64,000 bases of DNA from Gallionellaceae bacterium. Lineage in GTDB: Bacteria > Pseudomonadota > Gammaproteobacteria > Burkholderiales > Thiobacillaceae. The notes under the pieces are model-generated. The model saw only the letters and a program-made list of their open reading frames with translations, had not been told where the DNA came from and did no database searches. The stretch spans positions 248,001 to 312,000 of the forward strand of contig JAQTLN010000001.1 of assembly GCA_028714875.1 (NCBI GenBank), in the 5' to 3' direction. The translations under genes and the position numbers were made by a program. This document shows, in pieces, positions 18,058 through 26,592 of this stretch. Positions within the stretch are counted from its first letter, which is position 1. Each line of letters opens with the position of its first letter.

Positions 18058-18087
18058 AACATAGGTTAATTGTGAAATCCGGGTCAA
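18058..18087 (-). promoter_or_regulatory. Sigma-70-like promoter for the MerR/receiver operon
   Basis: On the minus strand TTGACC (18087-18082) and TATGTT (18063-18058) are separated by 18 bp, in an AT-rich patch within otherwise GC-rich DNA. It is placed about 50 bp upstream of the ATG at 18008. Confidence 0.6.
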
Positions 18088-18132
18088 GCGATTTATGCGA
18101 TTCGCGCGATTTACATGATTTAACGCTACGGT

Positions 18133-18567
18133 TCAGCCCGAATAACCGTGGCTGTTGAGAAACTCACCCAAACGCTTGTCGGTATTGAGGATGTGGTTGA
18201 TCAGCCAGTTGTTGAGGAATGACAGCAGTTCTTCCCGCGACACCAGGTTGCCGTCGCGCAGACCGTTGCGCAGCGCCACCACCTGTTGTGAGAAGGCGCG
18301 GTGTTCCTGGCGGTGTTGTTCCGCGTCGGCGCCGCGCAGTCCGGGGTAGTCGTATTCCCGCATCAACGATTCTTCGGTATCGAAGTGGTAGATGGCGTAG
18401 CTCAACAGATCGCGCGTGATCTGTTCCAGCAGCTCGCGGGTGACGTTGATGGCCAGGCGGGCGTTGGCTTCGTTGAGGGTGTTCACCAGCACCTTGTGTT
18501 GTTCGTCGATGCGATCCACGCCGGTGAGGTAGTTATCGCTCCAGAGGATGGGCTCGTGGCTGATCAT
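18133..18567 (-). CDS. Bacteriohaemerythrin
   Basis: The 144-residue non-haem di-iron oxygen-binding protein has all ligand motifs in order: GVDRIDEQHKVLV, YHFDTEESLM, EQHRQEHRAF and NWLINHILNTDKRL. Bacteriohaemerythrins bind O2 and are used for sensing, delivery or protection. The ATG lies inside the 5-bp target duplication of a miniature transposable element (18568-18801), so its upstream region, including a GAGG eight bases before ATG, comes from the element's terminal repeat. The stop of the element's own open frame overlaps this ATG as ATGA. The gene follows a CHASE-GGDEF-EAL gene on the same strand. Confidence 0.93.
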   Translation of the reverse strand: MISHEPILWSDNYLTGVDRIDEQHKVLVNTLNEANARLAINVTRELLEQITRDLLSYAIYHFDTEESLMREYDYPGLRGADAEQHRQEHRAFSQQVVALRNGLRDGNLVSREELLSFLNNWLINHILNTDKRLGEFLNSHGYSG

Positions 18568-18806
18568 CCTAGAAACCTCAGTTGACCGCTTTTCAGCCTT
18601 CGGAACGCCGCGTGTCGGCTGGCCTGAGTGCCTTCGGTCACGGTCACCGATTGGGTGCGCCCACTACGCGCCCGAGTGCACGGTTTTCGGGCCGCCTGGC
18701 TGCGTTGCTCCTCCTTGCGGGGGGCGGCCCCGCGCGTCGTCGCGCCTTGCCAGCCGACCCGAAAACCGTACACACGGGCGCGTTCAACTGAGGTTTCTAG
18801 GATCAT
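18563..18806. mobile_element. MITE-like element, 234 bp, 18-bp terminal inverted repeats, 5-bp target duplication
   Basis: The left end at 18568 reads CCTAGAAACCTCAGTTGA and the right end at 18784-18801 is its exact complement. Both ends are flanked by the direct repeat ATCAT (18563-18567 and 18802-18806), the expected target-site duplication. No transposase is encoded, so it is non-autonomous. It is inserted precisely at the start codon of the haemerythrin gene. Confidence 0.85.
18564..18806 (-). CDS. Short ORF created by the mobile element, coupled to haemerythrin
   Basis: An 80-codon frame starts at the original genomic ATG (18806), which has GGAG five bases upstream, runs through the whole 234-bp miniature element, and stops with TGA overlapping the haemerythrin ATG. 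The product (MILETSVERARVYGFRVGW...LKSGQLRFLG) resembles no family I recognise and is probably not functional as a protein. Its value may lie in bringing ribosomes to the haemerythrin start. Confidence 0.45.
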   Translation of the reverse strand: MILETSVERARVYGFRVGWQGATTRGAAPRKEEQRSQAARKPCTRARSGRTQSVTVTEGTQASRHAAFRRLKSGQLRFLG

Positions 18807-18832
18807 GGGGTCTCCGGGGTTTGGGGAGGGGT

Positions 18833-21800
18833 TTATTGGCCGGCATCGGAATATTTCACCGCGTTGCGAATCTGGCCCAGTTCGTCACGGAATGCTTCCG
18901 CCGCCATCAGCAATTCCGACTCGATCCGGCGGCTACCGGCAATGTCGTCCTGTTCGGCGAGTTGGACAAGGGCTTGCGCCAATTGGTGGATATGCTCATG
19001 CCGGGCTTCGGCGGCGCGGAACTCGGGCAGGTGGCCATAGCGGCGGCCGCCTTCGCCGTAGTACCAGCTGCCGAAGTTGCACTGGCGCCCGTCCAGGGGC
19101 GGCGGGGCGCCTCGGTTGCCGGGGTTCTGGCGCATCCAGCTTTGCAGGCCGCCCAGCCATTGGCGATGGCTGACTTCGGCCAGCACCAACTGGAAGTCAT
19201 CGCGCGCCAGACGCTTGCTGGCGCTTTCCAGCCAGCGCGGATCGGGTTGGAAGTGCTTCAGCCATTCGAGGGTGTTGTCGCCCGACATCGGCCGCGCGAT
19301 GCCGTAGCCCTGCACCAGATGGCAGCCCATTTCCATCAGCATCAGGGCATGGTCGGCGGATTCGACGCCCTCGGCGACGACATGATGGCGGAAGGCCGTG
19401 GAAAGGCCGATCACGCCTTCGACGATGGCCAGGTCATCCGGGTCCTGCAACATGTCGCGCACGAAGGTCTGGTCGATCTTCAGGCCGTTGACCGGCAGGC
19501 GCCGTAAATAGGTGAGCGAGGAGAAGCCGGTGCCGAAATCGTCCAGCGCGAAATGCACACCCAGTTCGGCGCCGATGTGGATCAGGCGGATGACGCTGGC
19601 GAAATCGTCGAGCGCGCTGCTTTCGAGAATTTCGATGGTCAGGCGCCCGGCCGGCAGGTCGGGGTAGTCGGCGAGCAGGTTCCGCAGTTGTTCGGGGAAA
19701 TTCGGGTCGCGCAGTTGCTGGACAAAAACGTTGATGCTGACCGGCGTGCCCTGCCCGGCCTGGTGCCATTCGTTGACCTGGCGCAGGGCCTGGCGCAACA
19801 CCCAGGTGCCGACGTGGCGGGCCAGTTCGTCATTGCTTTCCACCAACGGCAGAAATTCCGCCGGACTCATCAGGCCCAGCAGCGGATGGTTCCAGCGCAA
19901 CAGCGCCTCCATACCCACCACCTTGCCGACGCGGCAATCGACGATGGGCTGGTAGAACAGGGTGAGCTGATTTTCCGTGATGGCTTTTTCGATCTGTTCC
20001 AGTGCCGCGCGGTTGTCCCGTTCCCGCTGTTCCAGCGTGGGGTTGAACAGAAAGTAACGGTTCTTGCCGGCTTGTTTGGCCAGGTACATGGCATGGTCGG
20101 CGTGGCGCAGCAGGGTGTCGGCGTCGCTCGCGTCGCTGGGGTACAAGGTGACGCCGATGCTGGCCGAGATGTTGATAGGTTGCTCGGCCAGGTCGTAAGG
20201 CAGGGCTAGAACGGCAAGCAGACGCGAGAGGGCTTCATCCACCTCCTTGAGGTTGTTGAGGCCACCCAGCAGCAGGACAAACTCGTCGCCACCCAGGCGC
20301 GCCACGGTGTCGTCGCCGCGCACGCTGTCCTGAAGTCGCTGTGCCACGCTGATGAGCAACTGGTCGCCCACCTTGTGTCCGAAGGTGTCGTTGACCGGCT
20401 TGAAGCCATCCAGATCCAGCATGCACAGGGCCAGCAAGTGGCCGGTGCGGTGGCCGTGCGCCAGGGCCTGGTGCATGCGGTCGGCGAGCAGACGGCGATT
20501 CGGTAGACGGGTCAGGGGGTCGTAGTGGGCCAGGTCTTCCAGATGTTGCTGGTAGGCATGTTGTTCCGTGGTGTCTTCGGCAATGCCGGCGACGCGCAGC
20601 AACTTGCCCGCCTTGTCTCGGATTGGAAAAGCGCGCGCCGAAATCCAGCGGATCTCGCCATCGGAACGACGAATACGGTAGGGCGGGAATTCGATAGTTT
20701 GCCAGTCGCTCCTTTCGTCACCCGGAATGCGTGACCGTAGCGCCGCGCGATCTTGCTCGATCACCGCGTCGAACCAGTCCATGTCACCTGAATACAGATT
20801 CTCGCTGCTGTACCCCCAGATGCGCTCGTAGGCCGGGCTGATGTAGAGCACTCGCCGCCAGTCGGGCGAGCTGATCCAGAACACCGCGTCGATGTTCTCC
20901 GCCAATTGGCGAAAGCGTGTTTCGCTTTCTTCCAGGTTCCCGGAAAGGGCCGCCTGGCGGTTGCTCTGGCGGGTCATCAAGCCGAGAAACAGGCTGATCA
21001 GCGTGGTGAGCAACAGGCCGGAGAAGAGCACGGTGAGCGCTTCGTTGCTGTCGGTGTGTTCGTGGAAGTCCTCGGTGACGCTGACTCGTAGCGTCCAGAC
21101 GTGTCCCGGCATGATCAATGGATAGTCGCGTTTGAGCCACTCACCAGCGCGGATGCCGGGCGCCGGCCGGCGGCTGATATGGTGCTGGATCACGCCGCCG
21201 TCACTGTCCAGTAATTGCACGTCGAGGCCACCCGGCGTGAGCTTGCCCAAGGTGTTCTCCATGAGGACGCCAGGACGCAACAGCAGGATCACGAAGCCGC
21301 GCAATGCGGCGGCGCGTTCGTCCGCTGTGGTGAGCGGCCGCGAGTGTCTGAATACCGGTTGGTAAACGGCGATCGCCAAAGGCCCCTTAGGATCCTGCAC
21401 CAGGGCGAAGGGGGGCGTGCTCCATTGTTTGCCATAACGTATGGCGGCCTCCATCGCCGCGCGGTTTTCCGGGCGCGCGTAGGTATCGAGACCAATCGCC
21501 TGACGGTTGCGCGCTTCCGGTTCGCTGTACAGCACCGGAAAATACAACGCGCGATTCGCGGCGCTATGCGGGTCCAGCGCTTTGGGCGAGACGTCGTAGA
21601 GCCCCCGCGCGGCATAGCCCGCATCGCGCAAACCTTGTTCGACCGCTTGCCGCTCGCTGCCCATGATCTTGGGCGCCCAGTTGAGCGCCATGATGTCAGG
21701 GTTGCGTTCGAGAATCGGCGCGGCCATCACGCTGAATTCGTTGCGGGTGACGTCCTCGGAGGCATCGAACAAACCACGCAGGCTGGTCAGAATGTTCAGT

Positions 21801-21985
21801 GTCTGATCCAGCGTGCCCTGCAAGCGCAGCACGCGGTCGTTGGTCAGAAGGTCGAAATGTGCCTGGATTCGGGATTGCTCGCGGCCCTGACTGTATTGAT
21901 AGGCCAGGGTGGTTAACAGCAAGCCGAGCAGCGCGATGGCGGCGACCCAACGATAAGCCGCGACAGGTTCTGATCCCGTGTTCAC
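18833..21985 (-). CDS. CHASE-PAS-GGDEF-EAL-CZB signalling protein
   Basis: A 1050-residue membrane protein. A transmembrane segment at about 11-29 is followed by a periplasmic CHASE domain (FDLLTNDRVLRLQGTLDQ...IMALNWAPKI...GLDTYARPENRAAMEAA), a second segment near 310-335 (LLLTTLISLFLGLM) and PAS. The GGDEF domain is intact (RLGGDEFVLLL, RxxD before it) and the EAL domain is intact (GMEALLRWNHP, DDFGTGFSSL, AEGVE). The C-terminal ~110 residues resemble a zinc-binding CZB domain (SHRQWLGGLQSW, CNFGSWYYGEGGRRYG, HEHIHQL). It shares its whole C-terminal architecture with the protein at 8102-11026. It lies directly upstream of the haemerythrin gene. Confidence 0.92.
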   Translation of the reverse strand: MNTGSEPVAAYRWVAAIALLGLLLTTLAYQYSQGREQSRIQAHFDLLTNDRVLRLQGTLDQTLNILTSLRGLFDASEDVTRNEFSVMAAPILERNPDIMALNWAPKIMGSERQAVEQGLRDAGYAARGLYDVSPKALDPHSAANRALYFPVLYSEPEARNRQAIGLDTYARPENRAAMEAAIRYGKQWSTPPFALVQDPKGPLAIAVYQPVFRHSRPLTTADERAAALRGFVILLLRPGVLMENTLGKLTPGGLDVQLLDSDGGVIQHHISRRPAPGIRAGEWLKRDYPLIMPGHVWTLRVSVTEDFHEHTDSNEALTVLFSGLLLTTLISLFLGLMTRQSNRQAALSGNLEESETRFRQLAENIDAVFWISSPDWRRVLYISPAYERIWGYSSENLYSGDMDWFDAVIEQDRAALRSRIPGDERSDWQTIEFPPYRIRRSDGEIRWISARAFPIRDKAGKLLRVAGIAEDTTEQHAYQQHLEDLAHYDPLTRLPNRRLLADRMHQALAHGHRTGHLLALCMLDLDGFKPVNDTFGHKVGDQLLISVAQRLQDSVRGDDTVARLGGDEFVLLLGGLNNLKEVDEALSRLLAVLALPYDLAEQPINISASIGVTLYPSDASDADTLLRHADHAMYLAKQAGKNRYFLFNPTLEQRERDNRAALEQIEKAITENQLTLFYQPIVDCRVGKVVGMEALLRWNHPLLGLMSPAEFLPLVESNDELARHVGTWVLRQALRQVNEWHQAGQGTPVSINVFVQQLRDPNFPEQLRNLLADYPDLPAGRLTIEILESSALDDFASVIRLIHIGAELGVHFALDDFGTGFSSLTYLRRLPVNGLKIDQTFVRDMLQDPDDLAIVEGVIGLSTAFRHHVVAEGVESADHALMLMEMGCHLVQGYGIARPMSGDNTLEWLKHFQPDPRWLESASKRLARDDFQLVLAEVSHRQWLGGLQSWMRQNPGNRGAPPPLDGRQCNFGSWYYGEGGRRYGHLPEFRAAEARHEHIHQLAQALVQLAEQDDIAGSRRIESELLMAAEAFRDELGQIRNAVKYSDAGQ

Positions 21986-22018
21986 ACCACCCCCGGCGCG
22001 GGGGCGGCTGACAGCTTG

Positions 22019-23554
22019 CTACGCCGCGTGCCGCTTGAATTGCTGCATTCGGAAACCGAGCAGCCAGAGGGTCGCGAAATAGGCAACCACTCCGCCCGCC
22101 ACCAGGCCGGAAAGATGAAGCATGCGTTGGCGAAATCCATATTCGAGCCAGAGGGATTCTTTATCCATGCCCAACCAAAGTAAGACCCCCATAACGGCAA
22201 GCGCGGCGAAAAGCTTAAGGAGGAATCCGTACCATCCCGGCCGCGGCTGGAATATCCCCTGGCCACGCAGCTTGTGGAACAGGATGCCGGCATTCAGGCA
22301 GGCACCGAGACCGATGGAAAGCGCCAGTCCGGCGTGCTTGAGCGGCCAGATGAACATCAGGTTCATCGCCTGGGTGGCGAGCAGGGTGAAGATGGCGATC
22401 TTCACTGGCGTCTTGATGTTCTGCCGCGCATAGAAACCGGGGGCCAGCACCTTCACCAGAATCAGCCCAACCAACCCGATCGAATAGGCCACCAGCGCCA
22501 TCCGCGTCATTTCCACATCCTGCGCGGAGAAAGCGCCGTAATGGAATAGCGTGGTGATCAGCGGCACCGCCAGGATGCCCAGCCCCACGGCGGCGGGCGC
22601 GGCCAGCATGATGGTCAGGCGCAAACCCCAGTCGAGCAGCTTCGAATATTCGCCAGGGTCGTTGTCGGCATAATGCTTCGCCAGCGAAGGTAGCAAAATT
22701 GTGCCCAGCGCCACGCCCAGCATGCCGGTCGGGAACTCCATCAGGCGGTCCGCGTAATACAGCCAGGACACGCTGCCGCTCTCCAGAAAAGAAGCGAACA
22801 CCGTGTTGATGAGCAGTGAAATCTGCGCGATGGAAACGCCGAACGCCGCCGGCCCCATCAGATAAAGAATGCGCCGCACCCCCTCGTCCTTCGGCGCCCA
22901 ATCCCAGCGCGGCAGCATGCCGAGTTTCTTCAAGGCGGGAATCTGCAAGGAAAGTTGCAGGATGCCGCCGACAAACGCGCCCCAGCCCAATGCCAGCACC
23001 GGCGGATCGAAATACGGCGCCGCGAACGCCGCCGCCAGAATCATCGCCACATTCAACAGCACCGGCGTGAAGGCCGGCACCATGAAACGGCTCCAGGTAT
23101 TGAGAATGCCGCCCGCGAACGACACCAGCGACATGAACAGAATGTAGGGGAAGACGATGCGGGTCAGCTCCACCGTCAACTGGAACTTGTCCGGATGGGC
23201 CGAGAAGCCGGGCGCCGAAACCAATACCACCAGCGGCGCGGCGATGATGCCCAGGATGGCAACGACCGCCACCACGACAAACAACACCGTCGCCACGCGG
23301 GCGATCAGGAGGCGAGTCGCCTCCTCGCCGCGCCGGTTCTTGTACTCCGCCAGGATCGGCACGAAAGCCTGGGAAAACGCGCCCTCGGCGAACAGACGGC
23401 GCAGCAGATTGGGCAGCTTGAACGCGACGAAAAACGCATCGGTCGCCGCCCCCGCGCCGAACGCCCGTGCGATGATGGCATCGCGCGCAAACCCCAGAAT
23501 GCGGGACAACAGGGTCATGGAACTGACCGAGGCAAGGGCTTTGAGCAGGTTCAT
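22019..23554 (-). CDS. murJ: Lipid II flippase MurJ
   Basis: MurJ moves the peptidoglycan precursor lipid II across the inner membrane. The protein has about 14 hydrophobic segments. It begins [35 protein letters not shown], the highly conserved MviN/MurJ N-terminus. The start is placed at this methionine (23554) although the frame is open to 23602. The length of 511 residues is standard. It ends 33 bp before the CHASE-GGDEF-EAL gene and is divergent from the tRNA-Arg gene. Confidence 0.95.
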   Translation of the reverse strand: MNLLKALASVSSMTLLSRILGFARDAIIARAFGAGAATDAFFVAFKLPNLLRRLFAEGAFSQAFVPILAEYKNRRGEEATRLLIARVATVLFVVVAVVAILGIIAAPLVVLVSAPGFSAHPDKFQLTVELTRIVFPYILFMSLVSFAGGILNTWSRFMVPAFTPVLLNVAMILAAAFAAPYFDPPVLALGWGAFVGGILQLSLQIPALKKLGMLPRWDWAPKDEGVRRILYLMGPAAFGVSIAQISLLINTVFASFLESGSVSWLYYADRLMEFPTGMLGVALGTILLPSLAKHYADNDPGEYSKLLDWGLRLTIMLAAPAAVGLGILAVPLITTLFHYGAFSAQDVEMTRMALVAYSIGLVGLILVKVLAPGFYARQNIKTPVKIAIFTLLATQAMNLMFIWPLKHAGLALSIGLGACLNAGILFHKLRGQGIFQPRPGWYGFLLKLFAALAVMGVLLWLGMDKESLWLEYGFRQRMLHLSGLVAGGVVAYFATLWLLGFRMQQFKRHAA

Positions 23555-23620
23555 CGGAACGCCGGATTGACAGGACGCGGCATGGTAGCGAAAGGAGATC
23601 ATCCGGGATAGCCAACCCCC

Positions 23621-23648
23621 TTGCGGCCCGGACGGATTTATATATAAT
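23621..23648 (+). promoter_or_regulatory. Promoter of tRNA-Arg(ACG)
   Basis: TTGCGG at 23621-23626 and a perfect TATAAT at 23643-23648 are 16 bp apart. The tRNA begins 14 bp after the -10 box. Confidence 0.8.
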
Positions 23649-23662
23649 TCGCGCCTCTTTCA

Positions 23663-23739
23663 GCGCCTGTAGCTCAGTTGGATAGAGTACTTGGCTACGA
23701 ACCAAGGGGTCGTGGGTTCGAATCCTGCCAGGCGCACCA
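23663..23739 (+). tRNA. tRNA-Arg, anticodon ACG
   Basis: A 77-nt cloverleaf: acceptor GCGCCTG/CAGGCGC, D-arm AGCTCAGTTGGATAGAGT, anticodon stem CTTGG with loop CTACGAA (anticodon ACG), T-loop TTCGAAT, and encoded CCA. The 3' half is also the 3' end of the recombinase reading frame on the other strand, which marks the tRNA as the integration site. Confidence 0.97.
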
Positions 23740-25290
23740 TGCACTGATGAATGTGGGCACCGTAACCGCGGTGCCCATTTTCATTTCTGCCACCGCTTTT
23801 TCAAGCCGGGGCACGCTACCACGCAGGGTCAGCTGGCCCACCTCTACCCGAATATCCGTCACCAGGTAGCGAAGCAACTGCTTGCCATAGCCCAGGTACG
23901 GGTCCAGCAGCATCGCCTTCATCCGCTCCAGGGCATAGGCCACCTGCTTCGGCGACACTTTCCGGGGTGACGGCTGTTCGTGCTTGATGCCGGCCATCTC
24001 CACGAGGAGAGCTTCGCGCTCGTCCTTCAAGGCATTCACCCGCACCTGCAAGGTACTGTCCAAAGCCACGATGCCCTGCTCGATGGCGCGGGACAACTGC
24101 TTCAACCGCTCCTGGTCTTCCGTTTCCGTGGACTGCCGGTGCTTCATGTGCTCACGCAGCATCTGAGTCACCCGTTCCGGGGTCAGCACCCGTTCCACCA
24201 TCCTTTGCAACACCAGCTGGTCGATGCGTTCCATGGGCAAGTTGGGGGTGGCGCAGACACTCGGCGAGGTGCTGATTTTGTGGCTGCATTTGTAGTAGCG
24301 ATACCGCCCGCTCTTGCCGGTGGCCGTGGTCATGGCGCCGCCGCAGGCCTCGCACTTGATGAGGCCGGCCAGCAGAACCGGCGAGGTGGCGTTCCTGGGT
24401 GCTTCCTTCCCTTGGGAGTGCTGGTGCGGGTCCATGGACTCGCGCTTGCGCCGCACCGCGTCCCAGGCCTCCTGACTGACGATGAACGGCACCGCCGAGC
24501 GTATCCACTCGCTTTCGGGACGGACCTGGCCGGCGCGGGAGTCGCGCATGTTGAAGCAGTACTCGCCGCGGTAGGTGTCGCTCGACAGCACCTCCTGCAT
24601 CTTCTGGATTTGCCAGGGCCGACCGCGCATCAGCAGGCCCTGCCCGTTGAGGTGCTGGGCGATGGCCTTCATGCCCATGGGCTTGCCGTCCAGGCCGTTG
24701 AGGTAGAGGTCGTAAATCTTCCGGACGACGAAGGCTTCGCCCTCGTCGATCTTTAGCTTCTTGCGTACCTTGCCGCGGCTGCCCATCACGTCGGTATCCA
24801 CCGCCTTGTAACCGAAGGGGGCACGGGAGCCGTTGAAGAACCCCCGGCGAGCATTCGCCTTCATGGTCCGGCTGGTGTGCTTGGCGTTTTCCTCGGAGAA
24901 GTGGCCGTCGAACGCCGAGATGATGAGGTTCATCAAGCGGCCGTTGGCATCGTCTGCGGTGAGTTGGGTGATGGAGATGAGCCGGGCCCCCACCTTCTTT
25001 AGTTGCCGCTCATAGAGGCCGCAGGAGATCGCGTCGCGGAAGAAGCGCGAGCGGGAATGGACGATGATGGCCTCGAAGGGTGCCGGCTTCATGGTGGCGT
25101 CGTCCATCATGCGGCGGAACTCGGGGCGGTTGTCGTCGGTGGCGGTGAGGCCGCCTTCGACGTATTCCCGGGCGACGGACAAGCCTTGTTCCTTACACCA
25201 GGCCCGCATTTGCTCAAGCTGGTCCGGGATGGACAGATCCGCCTTTACCTGGCGGCCGGTGGAAACGCGTGCATAAAGGGCTACAGCCAT
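23695..25290 (-). CDS. Large serine recombinase (integrase)
   Basis: Site-specific recombinase of 531 residues. The N-terminal resolvase domain has the catalytic serine in ALYARVSTGRQ, with an arginine-rich active-site stretch IIVHSRSRFFRD. A Recombinase domain follows (FGYKAVD...RKIYDLYL...GMKAIAQHLNGQGL), then a zinc ribbon (CEACGGAM...YKCSHK) and a coiled coil near residues 390-450. ATG at 25290 has GGAGTG upstream. The last ~14 codons and the stop lie within the tRNA-Arg(ACG) gene, so the end of the protein is supplied by the target. A truncated second copy lies at 48865-49198. It is probably responsible for moving the 23.7-42.8 kb element. Confidence 0.93.
   Translation of the reverse strand: MAVALYARVSTGRQVKADLSIPDQLEQMRAWCKEQGLSVAREYVEGGLTATDDNRPEFRRMMDDATMKPAPFEAIIVHSRSRFFRDAISCGLYERQLKKVGARLISITQLTADDANGRLMNLIISAFDGHFSEENAKHTSRTMKANARRGFFNGSRAPFGYKAVDTDVMGSRGKVRKKLKIDEGEAFVVRKIYDLYLNGLDGKPMGMKAIAQHLNGQGLLMRGRPWQIQKMQEVLSSDTYRGEYCFNMRDSRAGQVRPESEWIRSAVPFIVSQEAWDAVRRKRESMDPHQHSQGKEAPRNATSPVLLAGLIKCEACGGAMTTATGKSGRYRYYKCSHKISTSPSVCATPNLPMERIDQLVLQRMVERVLTPERVTQMLREHMKHRQSTETEDQERLKQLSRAIEQGIVALDSTLQVRVNALKDEREALLVEMAGIKHEQPSPRKVSPKQVAYALERMKAMLLDPYLGYGKQLLRYLVTDIRVEVGQLTLRGSVPRLEKAVAEMKMGTAVTVPTFISAWCAWQDSNPRPLGS
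23722..23739 (+). other. Putative left attachment site (tRNA-Arg 3' end)
   Basis: The last 18 nt of the tRNA, ATCCTGCCAGGCGCACCA, recur in direct orientation at 42789-42806 with one mismatch (A to G at position 9). Together they bracket the recombinase, cas genes and CRISPR array. Confidence 0.65.
23755..23783 (+). terminator. Hairpin after tRNA-Arg, possible terminator supplied by the element
   Basis: Stem GGGCACCG / CGGTGCCC with a six-base loop, followed by ATTTTCATTT. It lies 15 bp after the tRNA and inside the 3' end of the recombinase. An identical hairpin (49158-49179) follows tRNA-Arg(CCT) at the other edge of the accessory region. Confidence 0.5.
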
Positions 25291-25294
25291 GATT

Positions 25295-25477
25295 TCACTC
25301 CAGTTCGAACAGTTCGTTCCAGAAAGCATCCAGCATGCCGGCGACCACGCGGGTGGCGGCTTCCGGCAGTTCATCCGCCTCGGAGGCATAGGACAGGTTC
25401 AACAACACATCCCGGCCGTCGGGCAGGGTCCAGGTCAGGGTATCCGCCATCGAGTTGGCGGCAGAGTGGGTACGCAT
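25295..25477 (-). CDS. Small protein upstream of the recombinase
   Basis: A 60-residue frame (MRTHSAANSMADTLTWTLPDGRDVLLNLSY...MLDAFWNELFELE) ends 4 bp before the recombinase ATG, so the two are probably co-transcribed. A second possible start is the internal methionine at residue 10. No family recognised; small partners next to large serine recombinases are sometimes directionality factors, but nothing here proves that. The gap 25478-25684 contains no further gene. Confidence 0.5.
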   Translation of the reverse strand: MRTHSAANSMADTLTWTLPDGRDVLLNLSYASEADELPEAATRVVAGMLDAFWNELFELE

Positions 25478-25684
25478 GGAGGGTCATCCCATCGGACCCC
25501 CGTGTATCTTGAAAAATCGGTTTCCTCGACATCAACTTCAAACGTTTCTTGGCCTCGTCACGGGGCGGTTGCACAGATTTCTGCCCGCGTGAAACCAAGG
25601 CATCGGTGAGTATAGGAAAATCGCCGGATTGCCTCACCGCAGGCATGCCAAAGCTGGCCGACCTGCCGACTTATCCGGCATTCG

Positions 25685-26272
25685 TCAGGCTGCCGTGGGG
25701 AAGAACTCCTGGATGGCCCCCCAGGGTTCCCTCGGCCGCCATATCAGGACCGCCTGGTGATAGGGCGCTTCCACGAAATCGGCGTCGACAGCATGGATCG
25801 GCGTGCGTTTACCCGTCGCGGGGATAAAGCAGTCATGCGGATCGTCGTTGAGCGAATTGTGAAGTCGGCAGATGAGAGGGCGCTGCGCATAGATGGCACA
25901 CCGGCCATCGACGAGAAACGGGCAGGCTTGCCCAAGGAACGCCAACGCTGCGTGCAACGCCACCGGAGCTGGCCGGCAGCCCAGCTTTCGTGCCTGGCAC
26001 TTCGCCGCAGCGGCCATGGCCGCTGCCTCATGCTGGTAGATCATGGTTGGCATGTGGCAGCAGTGGCTGCATCCCGGCCTGCATGTCACGCTGGCTTCCA
26101 GCATTGCCTTCATCTCGTCCGCTAGGCGATAGAGCTTGGCTGACTTGATGGCGAAACGGGTGTTCTCGTTGAGGATGCGCTCCGCACGGAGCGGGATGTC
26201 CATGAGTTCGGGATGAGCGTCGAGGAGAAGCTGCAAGCGGCGCTCGGGGCCGGTTTGGGGATTGTCCGACAT
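25685..26272 (-). CDS. YkgJ-family cysteine-cluster protein
   Basis: The 195-residue protein has the cysteine pattern of the UPF0153/YkgJ zinc- or iron-chelating family: CRPGCSHCCHMPTM near residue 64, ACPFLVDGRCAIYAQRPLICRLH near 115-137, and a later DCFIP. The molecular role of the family is not established. It is divergently transcribed from the controller-like regulator, and both could respond to the operators between them. Confidence 0.8.
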   Translation of the reverse strand: MSDNPQTGPERRLQLLLDAHPELMDIPLRAERILNENTRFAIKSAKLYRLADEMKAMLEASVTCRPGCSHCCHMPTMIYQHEAAAMAAAAKCQARKLGCRPAPVALHAALAFLGQACPFLVDGRCAIYAQRPLICRLHNSLNDDPHDCFIPATGKRTPIHAVDADFVEAPYHQAVLIWRPREPWGAIQEFFPTAA

Positions 26273-26290
26273 GGAAGGATAGCCAATGGA

Positions 26291-26321
26291 TACTCATAGT
26301 CATCATACGCTACTCAAAGTC
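26291..26321 (+). promoter_or_regulatory. Pair of C-box-like operators
   Basis: Two 11-bp pseudo-palindromes, TACTCATAGTC (26291-26301) and TACTCAAAGTC (26311-26321), are 20 bp apart centre to centre. They match the GACTnnnAGTC C-box bound by restriction-modification controller proteins, apart from the first base. A third half-like ATAGTC lies at 26331-26336. They sit between ykgJ-like and the controller gene. Confidence 0.6.
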
Positions 26322-26358
26322 TGTAGCCATATAGTCATCATCTGGCAATCCTTCGGCC

Positions 26359-26592
26359 ATGAATGGCCGACCCGAACTTGCCGCCCGTCTCCGCTTCGCC
26401 CGTGCGATGAAACGGCATCGACTGGCACTCGGCCTCTCGCAGGAAACGCTGGCAGAGCTGACCGGGCTGCACCGCACCTACATCGGGTCGGTTGAGCGCG
26501 GCGAGCGCAACATCTGCATCGACAACATGGAACGCATCGCCCTGGCGCTCGGTGTCGATCTGGCTGGCCTCCTCATGAATGTTGACACCTGA
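26359..26592 (+). CDS. XRE-family regulator resembling an R-M controller (C) protein
   Basis: A 77-residue single helix-turn-helix protein: RFARAMKRHRLALGLSQETLAELTGLHRTYIGSVERGERNICIDNMERIALALGVDLAGLL. The size and the recognition helix LHRTYIGSVERGERNI match controller proteins of type II restriction-modification systems, which time restriction enzyme expression. C-box-like operators lie just upstream. No type II endonuclease or methylase gene is visible next to it, so it looks like an orphan. Confidence 0.8.
   Translation: MNGRPELAARLRFARAMKRHRLALGLSQETLAELTGLHRTYIGSVERGERNICIDNMERIALALGVDLAGLLMNVDT

Noticed and set aside
22215..23744. Minus-strand frame of 509 codons overlapping murJ and the tRNA
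   Set aside because: It is out of frame with murJ, lacks any domain, and starts downstream of the tRNA; its first residues resemble the usual tRNA read-through artefact.
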